A stretch of 25,162 bases of DNA from a virus (IMGVR_UViG_3300031565_003193:1-25162), one strand, 5' to 3'; positions 16,701 through 22,029 are shown, numbered from the stretch's first letter. Numbers and translations: made by a program. The notes: generated by a model from the letters alone, not told the origin.

Positions 16701-17180
16701 CTCAGAGTCTTCTGTCGCTCGGATAACCTCGATAGGCTTTGCGCGCGGCGGTTCCTTCGCCCACTCGGGAACAGGCTTCGCAGTGGGCTTCGCCGCACTC
16801 GCATGAACAGCAGGCTTACGCTCATCCTCTGGTACAAACGTCCCAGCAGAATTAGCCCTGTGCCAACCCGCGCCCCACTCATCATAGAGCGCGATGAAGG
16901 CTTTCGTATTGCCCTTGTACTCGCTCACCAACTCGTTTTGAAAAGTAGCGTCTTGCCGCGCTATCGCCATTTTACCGGCGTTGAACGCAGCCTCGCCTAG
17001 TTGGCGTGCGCGTTGCGCGTGCTCTGCCGATATAGCAGGCGTCTTCTTCGCCGCGTGCACGTCGTCTGCGTACTCGTAAATGTATCCGCCCTTGCCGTCC
17101 GCGCGGCGCGACTTGTACTTGTGCCCCGCGCGCATGCCGCCGCGTGCTTTGATCAGATCGCGTGTTTGGTAGATCGCCAT
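13755..17180 (-). CDS. Large multidomain phage protein with sigma-70-like regions 2, 3 and 4 (1141 aa)
   Basis: An N-terminal HKY..GGYIYEYADD motif (about 20-40) is followed by Ala/Pro/Lys-rich linkers and small folded segments. A second copy of the motif (KKGGYHKQTADGWDYWYPD) lies at about 419-437. Residues about 664-725 (ESREDMQSAAMEGALHAIDD through QYARLHGA to SLPKRVTRML) match the pattern of sigma-70 region 2. Residues about 743-765 (VSEDAIARVWNVKKRDMHDGL) resemble the region 3 helix-turn-helix. Residues about 864-917 (RLDGAELLRRRLGLG, then TRAIAEDLEV, then LSSRAAYDVLDHA) match the region 4 helix-turn-helix. The C-terminal 200 residues are helical then mixed. The likely role is an RNA-polymerase-binding or promoter-binding module inside a capsid-cargo protein. 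The alternative is a non-transcriptional DNA-binding role. The gene follows an 82-base gap full of inverted repeats. Confidence 0.7.
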   Translation of the reverse strand: MAIYQTRDLIKARGGMRAGHKYKSRRADGKGGYIYEYADDVHAAKKTPAISAEHAQRARQLGEAAFNAGKMAIARQDATFQNELVSEYKGNTKAFIALYDEWGAGWHRANSAGTFVPEDERKPAVHASAAKPTAKPVPEWAKEPPRAKPIEVIRATEDSEVRIFDNGPRGYSSMLHDTDLGFTVGGTIQHKTLEAARAYAHAMVAKIKAADGPAAKPAVQASAAKASLPVPAKIERAAVEYGPDSNYEEVAAPLAASVGLKTRHASVGHDSTGKTVYGTDYTVGVGLYELKDALGKNPPQEKVDRMIDVCAEFVAREMKGMKDPPSAEDIRQEIHADAVSLAANRLVSMPIKLISAAMSAARHTDERDEQQQSINALTMLAHVFGKVAKSDMRFPRLTILRKSATAHVPAGFFPIPGSKKGGYHKQTADGWDYWYPDMGRSPSAAHDAVHEAAVLTEADFVAGRYDKTPAYWDYVRREGGGITIDPWTRGGIDPKSKHPVKIAGQPAKLYEIVDPDADAGWASLRDVNAPANIDPVLVKHDRIYPVEHGMPKKAAPGVRGPDITVGGGSKRTTGWRGGAGEKTPVYEGSTAKPGTVLHGAENGAYPRKLRVLYRADADGVSHAVEDEVLAMPDADKVRLLSELGSTIKSVAKRAAAKVGVRLTNESREDMQSAAMEGALHAIDDYTGGYSLRAAIITVGSQYARLHGAREFAGGVSLPKRVTRMLPGFLAARGAANREGGGGDVSEDAIARVWNVKKRDMHDGLQTGRDDDIPLHRYSLKAGEIVSGKDYPGKIELARELAEFIDGQRKSTGSDWFGGTADVLPGAGVGVGMSEHDRIQVRHDIEFALHSVQKMHVAIGRMEYRLDGAELLRRRLGLGTDPQSTRAIAEDLEVHRLGSDGELRKLSSRAAYDVLDHATEEALGIVRTALRGREEAETTVSRAQDRLRIPMEVVRGGLTVRQRIEADSRKVTTADVREWRARERMRFRTLLDRAGSDTHKAEYAREQWRRVSQIGRREAARHIAEERVMQQPRSREWFANATGVVTDVTGAQGRYAPMQMIMTDLHTGRNRLVNVRTTRDLRNAVGSTFKSDAGTDMVAPDMYVLDLIEKFPRLSQVMWGSDDALALAPTEARSDVLKLMGL

Positions 17181-17262
17181 AGCTCACCAACACAGTGCGG
17201 GCCGCACCGCGCGCACGCCGCATGGCGTACAGCACACACGCAGTGCGACCCGCAACACGAAA
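17181..17262. promoter_or_regulatory. Repeat-rich leader before the sigma-domain gene
   Basis: This 82-base non-coding gap holds three structures: a perfect 6+6 inverted repeat with a one-base centre (GTGCGG/CCGCAC, 17195-17207); a 5+5 hairpin with a four-base loop (ACGCC/GGCGT, 17215-17228); and a 17-base imperfect direct repeat, 14 of 17 identical (17190-17206 and 17238-17254, consensus ACRCAGTGCGRSCCGCA). There is no T run, so it is not an ordinary terminator. Tandem operator sites or an mRNA leader structure controlling the sigma-domain gene are possible. Confidence 0.45.
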
Positions 17263-17679
17263 CTACTGACTGCCGCCGACAGGACGGAAGCCCGTGCAAA
17301 CGATGGTGGCGACCGCAGCGTTCGCAATGTGCCCCACCGCGAATGTCACCTTCCACGTATTCGGCGCAGTGTCGGGCGCGATCACGAACGCGGTCGCTGC
17401 CGCAGCGCCAGTGATCAAGTTGACCTTGACGCGTGCACCAGCGACGCCCGGCAAGTCGCGCTGCATGACCGGCGCAGCGGGCTCGTACAAGTCCACAATC
17501 GCGGGCTCAAACGGAATGCCCGACAGCACGCCGCCCACGCCGCCTGCCCCCGTCACGGTGCCCACGAACACCTCTGCGGCATGGCGCATAGCCTCCGCAG
17601 ACTCCGCACGATCCGCGTAGGGAACGCCCGCCGTACCGCGCACTGAATTCTGTCTCTCTGCATACGTTGATCTAGCCAT
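17263..17679 (-). CDS. Probable virion structural protein (138 aa)
   Basis: The start is ATG 17677-17679, with GCGAGG eight to nine bases upstream. The open frame extends further upstream into the SpeD-like gene but without a better start. After a polar N-terminus (ARSTYAERQNSVRGTAG) the protein is Gly/Ala/Val-rich with alternating hydrophobic residues (VFVGTVTGAGGVGGVL, ARVKVNLITGAAAATAFVIA, KVTFAVGHIANAAVATIVCTGF), the look of a beta-sandwich decoration or fibre-type protein. There is no signal peptide, and no motif I can name. It sits just before the giant virion-type genes, which supports a structural role. This is inference from composition and position. Confidence 0.55.
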   Translation of the reverse strand: MARSTYAERQNSVRGTAGVPYADRAESAEAMRHAAEVFVGTVTGAGGVGGVLSGIPFEPAIVDLYEPAAPVMQRDLPGVAGARVKVNLITGAAAATAFVIAPDTAPNTWKVTFAVGHIANAAVATIVCTGFRPVGGSQ

Positions 17680-17692
17680 CACAATACCTCGC

Positions 17693-18118
17693 TCACTCAG
17701 TTGTCTCGACTCGCATTCCCAACATAGGCGCAGAGTCCTGCCCAAACACAAAACTCACGTCAGTGCCACGAATATCCGTCGCACCAAGTCGCAACGCTAG
17801 AACTGAATCGACCACAGCAGGATCGAACACTCTGCACGAATCAACGTCGAACCGCGCACCCTCTATTTCAGGCCATGTGTGAATAGCCGCATGCGACGTC
17901 GACAGCACCACCACAGCAGTCAGCCCGCCTTCGTCTACGTCTACGTCGTGCCCCATGCGCTTCAGTGTTTTGGGCACGTCGTAAATGTGCGTGCCCAGCG
18001 CAGTCATATCAATCGCAGCGATCAGCGCCGACATGCAATCGGATAGCAACCCTACGTTGCTAAGTTGCGCAGCAGGCGCACGAAACGTACCGGCGTATTT
18101 CGTACCTGATCGATACAT
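17693..18118 (-). CDS. S-adenosylmethionine decarboxylase-like (SpeD/SpeH family) pyruvoyl enzyme (141 aa)
   Basis: AdoMet decarboxylases make decarboxylated AdoMet for spermidine synthesis and cleave themselves at a serine to form the pyruvoyl group. Here the family core is intact: TSHAAIHTWPE at 74-84 and FDVDSCR at 90-96. Ser75 (self-cleavage), His80 (processing) and Cys95 (proton donor) have the same spacing (5 and 15 residues) as Ser63, His68 and Cys83 of the Thermotoga maritima enzyme. Thr74 replaces the usual Glu before the cleavage serine. The length is close to bacterial class 1b enzymes. The start is fixed by GGGAGGA eight bases before ATG 18116-18118. No spermidine synthase gene is in the window. 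Relatives of this family have switched to arginine or ornithine decarboxylation, so the substrate is open. Confidence 0.85.
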   Translation of the reverse strand: MYRSGTKYAGTFRAPAAQLSNVGLLSDCMSALIAAIDMTALGTHIYDVPKTLKRMGHDVDVDEGGLTAVVVLSTSHAAIHTWPEIEGARFDVDSCRVFDPAVVDSVLALRLGATDIRGTDVSFVFGQDSAPMLGMRVETTE

Positions 18119-18146
18119 GCGGCGGATCCTCCCACACGCTCGCAGG

Positions 18147-18857
18147 CTAGACAATACCAGCGGGCGACTGCGACGTTGCGTCCGCGATGAAATGCGTTTG
18201 CAGCGCAGCCAACACGCGCGGCCCCGCGTCGATCTTTTTGGCTGAAATGTTGCTGTGACAAACGTATCCGCTGAACGAACGCAGTTCGCTTAGCGTCAGC
18301 AACTCGCAGAACGGCGCACCTTGCGCGTCGGTTTGCACGCGCCGCGCAACGCTTGGCACCGCCGTGCTCATGGCGTCCACCAACTCTAGCAACGCGGTGT
18401 ACTGTGCCGGTCGGAAGTCCAGCAGCTTTCGATTCGCGCCGTGTATGCGCGCCGTGTACTTCTCACGATCCCTGCCACGCCACAGCGCCTTCGGGTTCAT
18501 AGGGGATACGCCGCTGCCAACGATCTCGATTCCCCACGAGAACCCGTTCACGCGGCCCGCGTCTGCCGTATCGCAAACCAAAGGATCAGCGAACTGCCAC
18601 ACCGTGCCGTCACCGCCGATCGCAAACTCGATTCCAAGTCCGCGCTTCACTAGCGTCCGAAACATCGTATCCGGTTCGTTCTCTGCGCCCGTCCAATGCA
18701 GCACGGCCAGCGTCAACTTCTGCACGCGCGCTTTGTTCGCGCCCATGCCCGGTTTGAACTGTAGCCCGTGATCGTCCCACGTCACCACGCGTGACGTGGC
18801 AAGCGCATACGGCATGCCACCCACGATGATACCGGGGCTTGACGTCGCGATCTTCAT
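18147..18857 (-). CDS. Endolysin: N-acetylmuramoyl-L-alanine amidase (Amidase_2/PGRP type) (236 aa)
   Basis: This enzyme cuts the amide bond between muramic acid and the peptide stem of peptidoglycan to release progeny. Visible family features are the first zinc histidine in TLAVLHWTG (H54), the strand IEFAIGGDGTVWQFADP (76-92), WGIEIVG (108-114) and the second zinc histidine in YVCHSNISAKKIDAGP (H201), with D210 a plausible third ligand. There is no signal peptide and no cell-wall-binding domain, so export needs a holin. An N-terminal extension of about 45 residues precedes the catalytic core, and the last 20 residues are polar. The ATG overlaps the upstream 41-aa gene by three bases. A SpeD-like gene follows after 28 bases. 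Confidence 0.9.
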   Translation of the reverse strand: MKIATSSPGIIVGGMPYALATSRVVTWDDHGLQFKPGMGANKARVQKLTLAVLHWTGAENEPDTMFRTLVKRGLGIEFAIGGDGTVWQFADPLVCDTADAGRVNGFSWGIEIVGSGVSPMNPKALWRGRDREKYTARIHGANRKLLDFRPAQYTALLELVDAMSTAVPSVARRVQTDAQGAPFCELLTLSELRSFSGYVCHSNISAKKIDAGPRVLAALQTHFIADATSQSPAGIV

Positions 18858-18979
18858 CGCTTCCCCAAGTCAGCAGGCGTGATCGGTTTCGGCACTGGCC
18901 GCTTGGCCTTGCCCTTAGACGCCCGCACGATATCCGCCACCAGCCTAACCGCGTCGACCAACGTGCTTAGAATGCTCAT
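18854..18979 (-). CDS. Tiny amphipathic/basic peptide in the lysis cluster (41 aa)
   Basis: This small gene is tiled exactly between the lipoprotein and the endolysin: its ATG overlaps the lipoprotein stop (ATGA) and its stop overlaps the endolysin start (ATGA). The first 20 residues (MSILSTLVDAVRLVADIVRA) would form an amphipathic helix. The rest is basic and proline-rich (KGKAKRPVPKPITPADLGKR). It may be a pinholin-like or accessory lysis peptide, or only a translational coupler for the endolysin. Function is not recognised. Confidence 0.55.
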   Translation of the reverse strand: MSILSTLVDAVRLVADIVRASKGKAKRPVPKPITPADLGKR

Positions 18980-19206
18980 GGCACCACCTCACTTACCACT
19001 GCGAACGCAGTCTGGTTCACGTCGTAAATTTCGAGCAGCACCTCGCACCGATCGGGCGGTAGCTTCGGAGGCTCGCGGCAAACGTCCACAGCGAAGTCTC
19101 TAAGCCGTTCCGTCGCGTCGCCCCACTTGTCTACGGCGGCAGACGCCCGTTCCAGCGGAACGCCCGCGCAGCCGGTCAGTAGCAGGCCCAGCAGTAAATG
19201 CTTCAT
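18976..19206 (-). CDS. Small lipoprotein in the lysis cluster, possible outer-membrane spanin (76 aa)
   Basis: The start is ATG 19204-19206, which puts a perfect lipoprotein signal at the N-terminus: basic MKH, hydrophobic LLLGLLLT and the lipobox LTGC with the lipidated Cys at residue 12. The mature protein of about 65 residues is helical (ERASAAVDKWGDATERLRDFAVDVC) with a proline-containing turn (REPPKLPPDRC) and a second helix. Two further cysteines at about 46 and 57 could pair. In phages such short lipoproteins beside the endolysin are usually outer-membrane spanin subunits (Rz1-like) that disrupt the outer membrane. No obvious inner-membrane partner overlaps it, so the spanin call is tentative; the lipoprotein call is firm. 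Confidence 0.7.
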   Translation of the reverse strand: MKHLLLGLLLTGCAGVPLERASAAVDKWGDATERLRDFAVDVCREPPKLPPDRCEVLLEIYDVNQTAFAVVSEVVP

Positions 19207-19237
19207 GGCCGCAGAGTACACCCGCTTGCCGTTGCCG

Positions 19238-19426
19238 TCACGTAGCCAGCGGCAAACGCTTCGGTCGCTTAGTCGTTGCGGGACGCGCGCCGTGCTGCAC
19301 GCCGTCACACCACAACTCATGCAGGTACAGGTACACGCCGTCAGGCATCACGCGCTTGTGATTCACAAGGTATCCGCGCTTAGTCAGCGCCGCGATGAAC
19401 GCCGCGTCTTGTGCCCACGCTTTCAT
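19238..19426 (-). CDS. Unidentified small protein in the lysis cluster (62 aa)
   Basis: The ATG at 19424-19426 overlaps the stop of the upstream membrane peptide (ATGA) and is preceded by CGAAGG. A longer in-frame extension upstream has no proper start and runs antiframe to the membrane peptide. The protein has a helical N-terminus (MKAWAQDAAFIAALTKRGYL), a short beta-like middle (NHKRVMPDGVYLYLHELWC) and a basic C-terminus (TTKRPKRLPLAT). It has no membrane helix. The fold may be a small winged or helix-hairpin domain that binds nucleic acid, but I do not recognise it. Confidence 0.55.
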   Translation of the reverse strand: MKAWAQDAAFIAALTKRGYLVNHKRVMPDGVYLYLHELWCDGVQHGARPATTKRPKRLPLAT

Positions 19427-19542
19427 CGCCTTCGCAGCAGACGCTCGACAGCAGTACCAAGCAACATGATCGACACCGCCCACACGACGGCTGCGACTAG
19501 AGGGTGCTGCGCAATCTGAAAAGCGTAACTTTGATAATCCAT
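19423..19542 (-). CDS. Single-helix membrane peptide, holin-like candidate (39 aa)
   Basis: This 39-residue peptide has one transmembrane helix at about residues 14-30 (PLVAAVVWAVSIMLLGT) and a positively charged C-terminus (ERLLRRR), so the C-terminus should face the cytoplasm. It begins at ATG 19540-19542, after the only sizeable gap in this gene cluster, and overlaps the next gene by four bases. Its position at the head of a cluster holding a lipoprotein and an endolysin makes a small holin or holin regulator reasonable, though most holins have more residues. No clear Shine-Dalgarno is visible. Confidence 0.55.
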   Translation of the reverse strand: MDYQSYAFQIAQHPLVAAVVWAVSIMLLGTAVERLLRRR

Positions 19543-19649
19543 AGATTAGTCTGTTCAACACTTTTCTAGTGCGCCCGGCAGCAACACAGACGAAGAGTAT
19601 AAGCCGTCCGAAAGCCATATCCGGGCTGTGCCCGCCTGCATGCAGGTGC
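19543..19649. promoter_or_regulatory. Gap upstream of the lysis-like cluster with palindrome and possible -10 box
   Basis: This 107-base non-coding stretch is locally richer in A+T than its surroundings. It contains a 12-base perfect palindrome CCTGCATGCAGG (19635-19646), a 5+5 hairpin CGGGC/GCCCG (19622-19634), and TATACT on the minus strand (19601-19596), five of six matches to the sigma-70 -10 box. No convincing -35 box sits at the right distance, so if it is a promoter it needs an activator or a different sigma factor. One TATCCG copy (19618) lies here. Confidence 0.35.
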
Positions 19650-19910
19650 TTACGAAGTGGCGCGTTCAACGACAAGGCCCAGCACGCCGGGCTTGTACTG
19701 CATCGGTGGCGGCATGCCTGCGACAGCCTTCTGCGCTTGCGCTCCGGTCACTAGGTAGCGTGCGCCGTCGATCAACACCGTGCTTCCGATCAACGTCAAC
19801 GGATATGCTTTGTCCAAGCGCACCAACGCAACATGCGGTTGCCCTCGCACCACAAGCCAACTCAGTGCGTCGAACGAAACAAGCACTTCGGGTTTGCGCG
19901 CAGCCTTCAT
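19650..19910 (-). CDS. Unidentified small protein (86 aa)
   Basis: The ATG overlaps the upstream MazG-like gene stop by four bases, so the two are coupled. The protein looks like a small beta-barrel: alternating strands PEVLVSFDALSWLVVRG, HVALVRLD, LTLIGSTVLIDGARYLVTGA and VLGLVVERA, with turns in between. It has no cysteines and no membrane helix. The family is not recognised. Its neighbours are nucleotide-metabolism-like and DNA-binding-like small genes. Confidence 0.6.
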   Translation of the reverse strand: MKAARKPEVLVSFDALSWLVVRGQPHVALVRLDKAYPLTLIGSTVLIDGARYLVTGAQAQKAVAGMPPPMQYKPGVLGLVVERATS

Positions 19911-20326
19911 CGCACTGCACTACCGTTAGCGACGGTACTGATTATCCGCAGCCTTTCCTCAAGCTCTTTCACGCGCGCAGTCCAGCGCTCGCACTCTTTT
20001 TCCAAGCGCAACACGTCAGCACGCATCGCATCCACGCCACCCGGATACGCAGGGAGCGCTGCGCCTTGGCTATACATCACGGCGGCAAGCATCGCAGCGA
20101 AGTTGGCAACGTCCGCGCATTCACGCACGATGGCTTCGGGACTCTCAATCGAAACCGCGTCCGCGAGTTCGCCCACTTCCACGCGCAGACCATCGAGCAG
20201 GACTTGCGGACGCAACGTCGACCAATGCCCCTTGTGCGTGTTCTCGCGCAGCTTCACCAGCATGTGTTCGCCAAACCATTGCACCAGTTCAGCTTCAGTG
20301 TTGGCGGTTCGTTCTGGCGTAGTCAT
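19907..20326 (-). CDS. MazG-type all-alpha NTP pyrophosphohydrolase-like protein (139 aa)
   Basis: This family hydrolyses (d)NTPs or related nucleotides to monophosphate and pyrophosphate, using acidic residues that hold Mg2+. The paired motifs are visible: E50-x-x-E53 in LRVEVGELADA and E69-x-x-D72 in VRECADVANFAAML, on successive helices as in MazG-like phage proteins. The N-terminal helix includes WFGEHMLVKLRENTHKGHW. After a Tyr/Pro/Gly turn the C-terminal 40 residues form a probable coiled coil (VLRLEKECERWTARVKELEERL). The start ATG 20324-20326 overlaps the upstream stop and has GGAACCGAG before it. In phages such enzymes may adjust nucleotide pools or alarmone levels. The substrate cannot be read from sequence. 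Confidence 0.75.
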   Translation of the reverse strand: MTTPERTANTEAELVQWFGEHMLVKLRENTHKGHWSTLRPQVLLDGLRVEVGELADAVSIESPEAIVRECADVANFAAMLAAVMYSQGAALPAYPGGVDAMRADVLRLEKECERWTARVKELEERLRIISTVANGSAVR

Positions 20327-20661
20327 TCGCTCGGTTCCTTTGCTGCGGGCTTGTACGTCAACACGCTCTTGCCGGTCACGCCACACTCACGCGTATCCGA
20401 CTCGACTGCGTAGCCAGCCTGCACAAGTTCGCCTACGCGCTTCCAGACGCAGCGCCCACCAGCCTTGCCCACGCGCTCCGCAATCTCGGTTGCGGTTTGT
20501 GGTCTGCCCGCCTCAGTGCATGCGAGACACATTGCAGCGTACACCGCAGCACGCGCTGGGCTTAGGTGCCTCTTCACGTCGTGCCACGCTCGCACGCTTG
20601 TCTGCCGCGCAGTCGCACGCGTATCGAACAACCCTAGTTGGCTATGGTGTGCTTTGCGCAT
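20323..20661 (-). CDS. Winged helix-turn-helix-like DNA-binding protein (112 aa)
   Basis: An N-terminal segment (MRKAHHSQLGLFDTRATARQ) precedes a three-helix plus wing pattern: helix about 37-50 (PARAAVYAAMCLACTE), TATEIAERVG as the turn-helix, GGRCVWKRVGELVQAGYA as the recognition helix, then a wing ending VLTYKP. This is the pattern of small phage winged-helix proteins that bind DNA. It may regulate genes in this cluster. The start is ATG 20659-20661 (a GTG directly before it is possible). It overlaps the MazG-like gene and directly follows a tiny ORF. It could equally be a replication-initiation or packaging accessory protein. Confidence 0.65.
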   Translation of the reverse strand: MRKAHHSQLGLFDTRATARQTSVRAWHDVKRHLSPARAAVYAAMCLACTEAGRPQTATEIAERVGKAGGRCVWKRVGELVQAGYAVESDTRECGVTGKSVLTYKPAAKEPSE

Positions 20662-20664
20662 CAC

Positions 20665-20757
20665 TCACCCTACCGGATATGCCGTCCCGCATTGCGACGC
20701 GATCACGATCAGCATCACGCAGCACCACGCGCGAAGGGCTAGGTCGATGGCGGTCAA
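20665..20757 (-). CDS. Tiny hydrophobic ORF filling a gap (30 aa), tentative
   Basis: A TTG codon (20755-20757) overlaps the stop of the upstream gene as TTGA. The frame then runs for 30 codons, ending just before the start of the winged-helix gene. The peptide has one hydrophobic stretch (WCCVMLIVIASQCG) long enough to enter a membrane. The exact fit between two genes and the junction style argue for a real gene; the rare start codon, very small size and lack of a ribosome site argue against. Confidence 0.35.
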   Translation of the reverse strand: MTAIDLALRAWCCVMLIVIASQCGTAYPVG

Positions 20758-20954
20758 AACGGCGCCCGCCCTTCTGGCGATCGAGCGTAGACTAACTCAG
20801 CCTTCAGCCACTCGACCGCCGCGCGGGCTTCGTCGCGTTCGCGTAGGTGTTGGTGCCCCACGCGTATCCGATTCGCGGCCCACTCCGGTTCGTTGCGCAC
20901 AAGCCATTCAAGCGTGCACGGCGTGCCGTCTGATTTTTCATAGTTCTCGCTCAT
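20754..20954 (-). CDS. Unidentified small helical protein (66 aa)
   Basis: The ATG overlaps the stop of the upstream zinc-finger-like gene (ATGA). The peptide is charged and helical: CTLEWLVRNEPEWAANRIRV, then RERDEARAAVEWLKAELVYA. It has a single cysteine, no membrane helix and no known motif. Proteins of this size and charge in phage early clusters are often host-takeover or accessory factors, but I see no evidence for a specific role. Confidence 0.6.
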   Translation of the reverse strand: MSENYEKSDGTPCTLEWLVRNEPEWAANRIRVGHQHLRERDEARAAVEWLKAELVYARSPEGRAPF

Positions 20955-21349
20955 GCCCCGTCGCCCCTTTTATCAACTCGGCACAGTGACGCTCGCACGC
21001 ACTCGCCTCTGTCAGTCAGCAACACCACTTGCACGTTACCGGATACCCAAACTTTGCTGCGCGTAGTCAGGTGCAATGTCTCGCCGTCGATTGCCACCGC
21101 GACAGCCGTACCGATCTCGTCTCCCGATCGCAGCGGTCGCGTAGGCAACGGCAACGGGCGGCGCGGCTTATCGATCGCAGCCTGCGTAGCAACGGGCGGG
21201 TTGACGTCGAAGCGCTCACCCACGCTGTCACGCAAGCAACGGGTCAAGTGTCTGCCGCAACGCATGCAGCCCGCGTCTGCCAGCGCCGGTCCACCGCGCC
21301 AATGCACCACCAGCGCGCACGATGCGCATCGCCCGCGTCGCTCGCGCAT
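20951..21349 (-). CDS. Small zinc-finger-like protein (132 aa)
   Basis: The start is ATG 21347-21349, five bases after the upstream stop. The frame is open further upstream but would overlap the neighbour heavily. The N-terminus carries CASC (8-11) and CMRC (28-31) plus C38, the spacing of a treble-clef or zinc ribbon, with HWRGG and basic residues around it. The C-terminal half (about 75-130) is beta-rich (EIGTAVAVAIDGETLHLTT, KVWVSGNVQVVLLTDRG), like a small barrel. A nucleic-acid-binding role is plausible. It is coupled by a four-base overlap to the next gene. I cannot name the family. Confidence 0.6.
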   Translation of the reverse strand: MRERRGRCASCALVVHWRGGPALADAGCMRCGRHLTRCLRDSVGERFDVNPPVATQAAIDKPRRPLPLPTRPLRSGDEIGTAVAVAIDGETLHLTTRSKVWVSGNVQVVLLTDRGECVRASLCRVDKRGDGA

Positions 21350-21354
21350 GTGCG

Positions 21355-22029
21355 TCACTGCGGCACCAGACGCCCCAACGCGGATACAAGTTCGTCTTGC
21401 GTTTCGTACACGCATGCGAGTTCTGCACGCAGCGATGCAATCTGCTTCATCGCTGTAGCGAGCGCGCCGCGAGTGTAGGCCAATTCGTCTGCCTCGCGGC
21501 CAGGGTCACGCGACCAGTCCTTGTCGTCAATGCGCACAGTCGTGTCTGCATGCTCCGGTGCGGTCACGGTCGCCGGTTGCTGCGCGGCCAAGTGCACACG
21601 CCGCGCTCTGATTCGTGCATATTCCGGCGTCCCTTGGGTCGGCCTATAGGCGCAGTCTCCGGGGTGGCAACCGTGCTCGCGATCCATCGGCCAGTCGCAT
21701 ACCTCGCAACGCTTGACGCTCTCATCCGCAGCGGCGAACGGTCGCGGCGGCACCCTGTTAGCCTCTAGCGCATCGAGGGCCGACTCAAGGCGCGGAAAGT
21801 GTGCGTTTGAGTAGCGCGCCGAGTTGTTGAGCGCTTCTTGAGCCGCCTCCGCGACTTCCAGCAACAGTGCGTGCTCGTGCACATGCAGCGCGCCAGCGGG
21901 ACGTTGCGACGGGTGCGTAGGTTCCAAGCACTGCCCGCCTTGCCCATGCCGGGTCCAACTACCGCACGCAGCACACCACCCCGTCACGCCCGGCGTCTCA
22001 AGCTGCTCTTCGTGTTTTCGATTGCGCAT
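21355..22029 (-). CDS. Cysteine-rich phage protein with two zinc-knuckle-like motifs (224 aa)
   Basis: I chose ATG 22027-22029, which overlaps the upstream gene by 32 bases. A TTG start at 22080 is possible but less likely. The protein has an N-terminal CAACGSW (19-22) with a later Cys, a helical middle (HALLLEVAEAAQEALNNSA), a second cysteine cluster (CEVCDWPMDREHGCHPGDC), then a linker and a C-terminal coiled coil (GALATAMKQIASLRAELACVYETQDELVSALGRL). Small phage proteins with this kind of EVCDWP..C..GDC knuckle are common, but their role is not known to me. Zinc binding is inferred from the cysteine spacing. Confidence 0.65.
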   Translation of the reverse strand: MRNRKHEEQLETPGVTGWCAACGSWTRHGQGGQCLEPTHPSQRPAGALHVHEHALLLEVAEAAQEALNNSARYSNAHFPRLESALDALEANRVPPRPFAAADESVKRCEVCDWPMDREHGCHPGDCAYRPTQGTPEYARIRARRVHLAAQQPATVTAPEHADTTVRIDDKDWSRDPGREADELAYTRGALATAMKQIASLRAELACVYETQDELVSALGRLVPQ

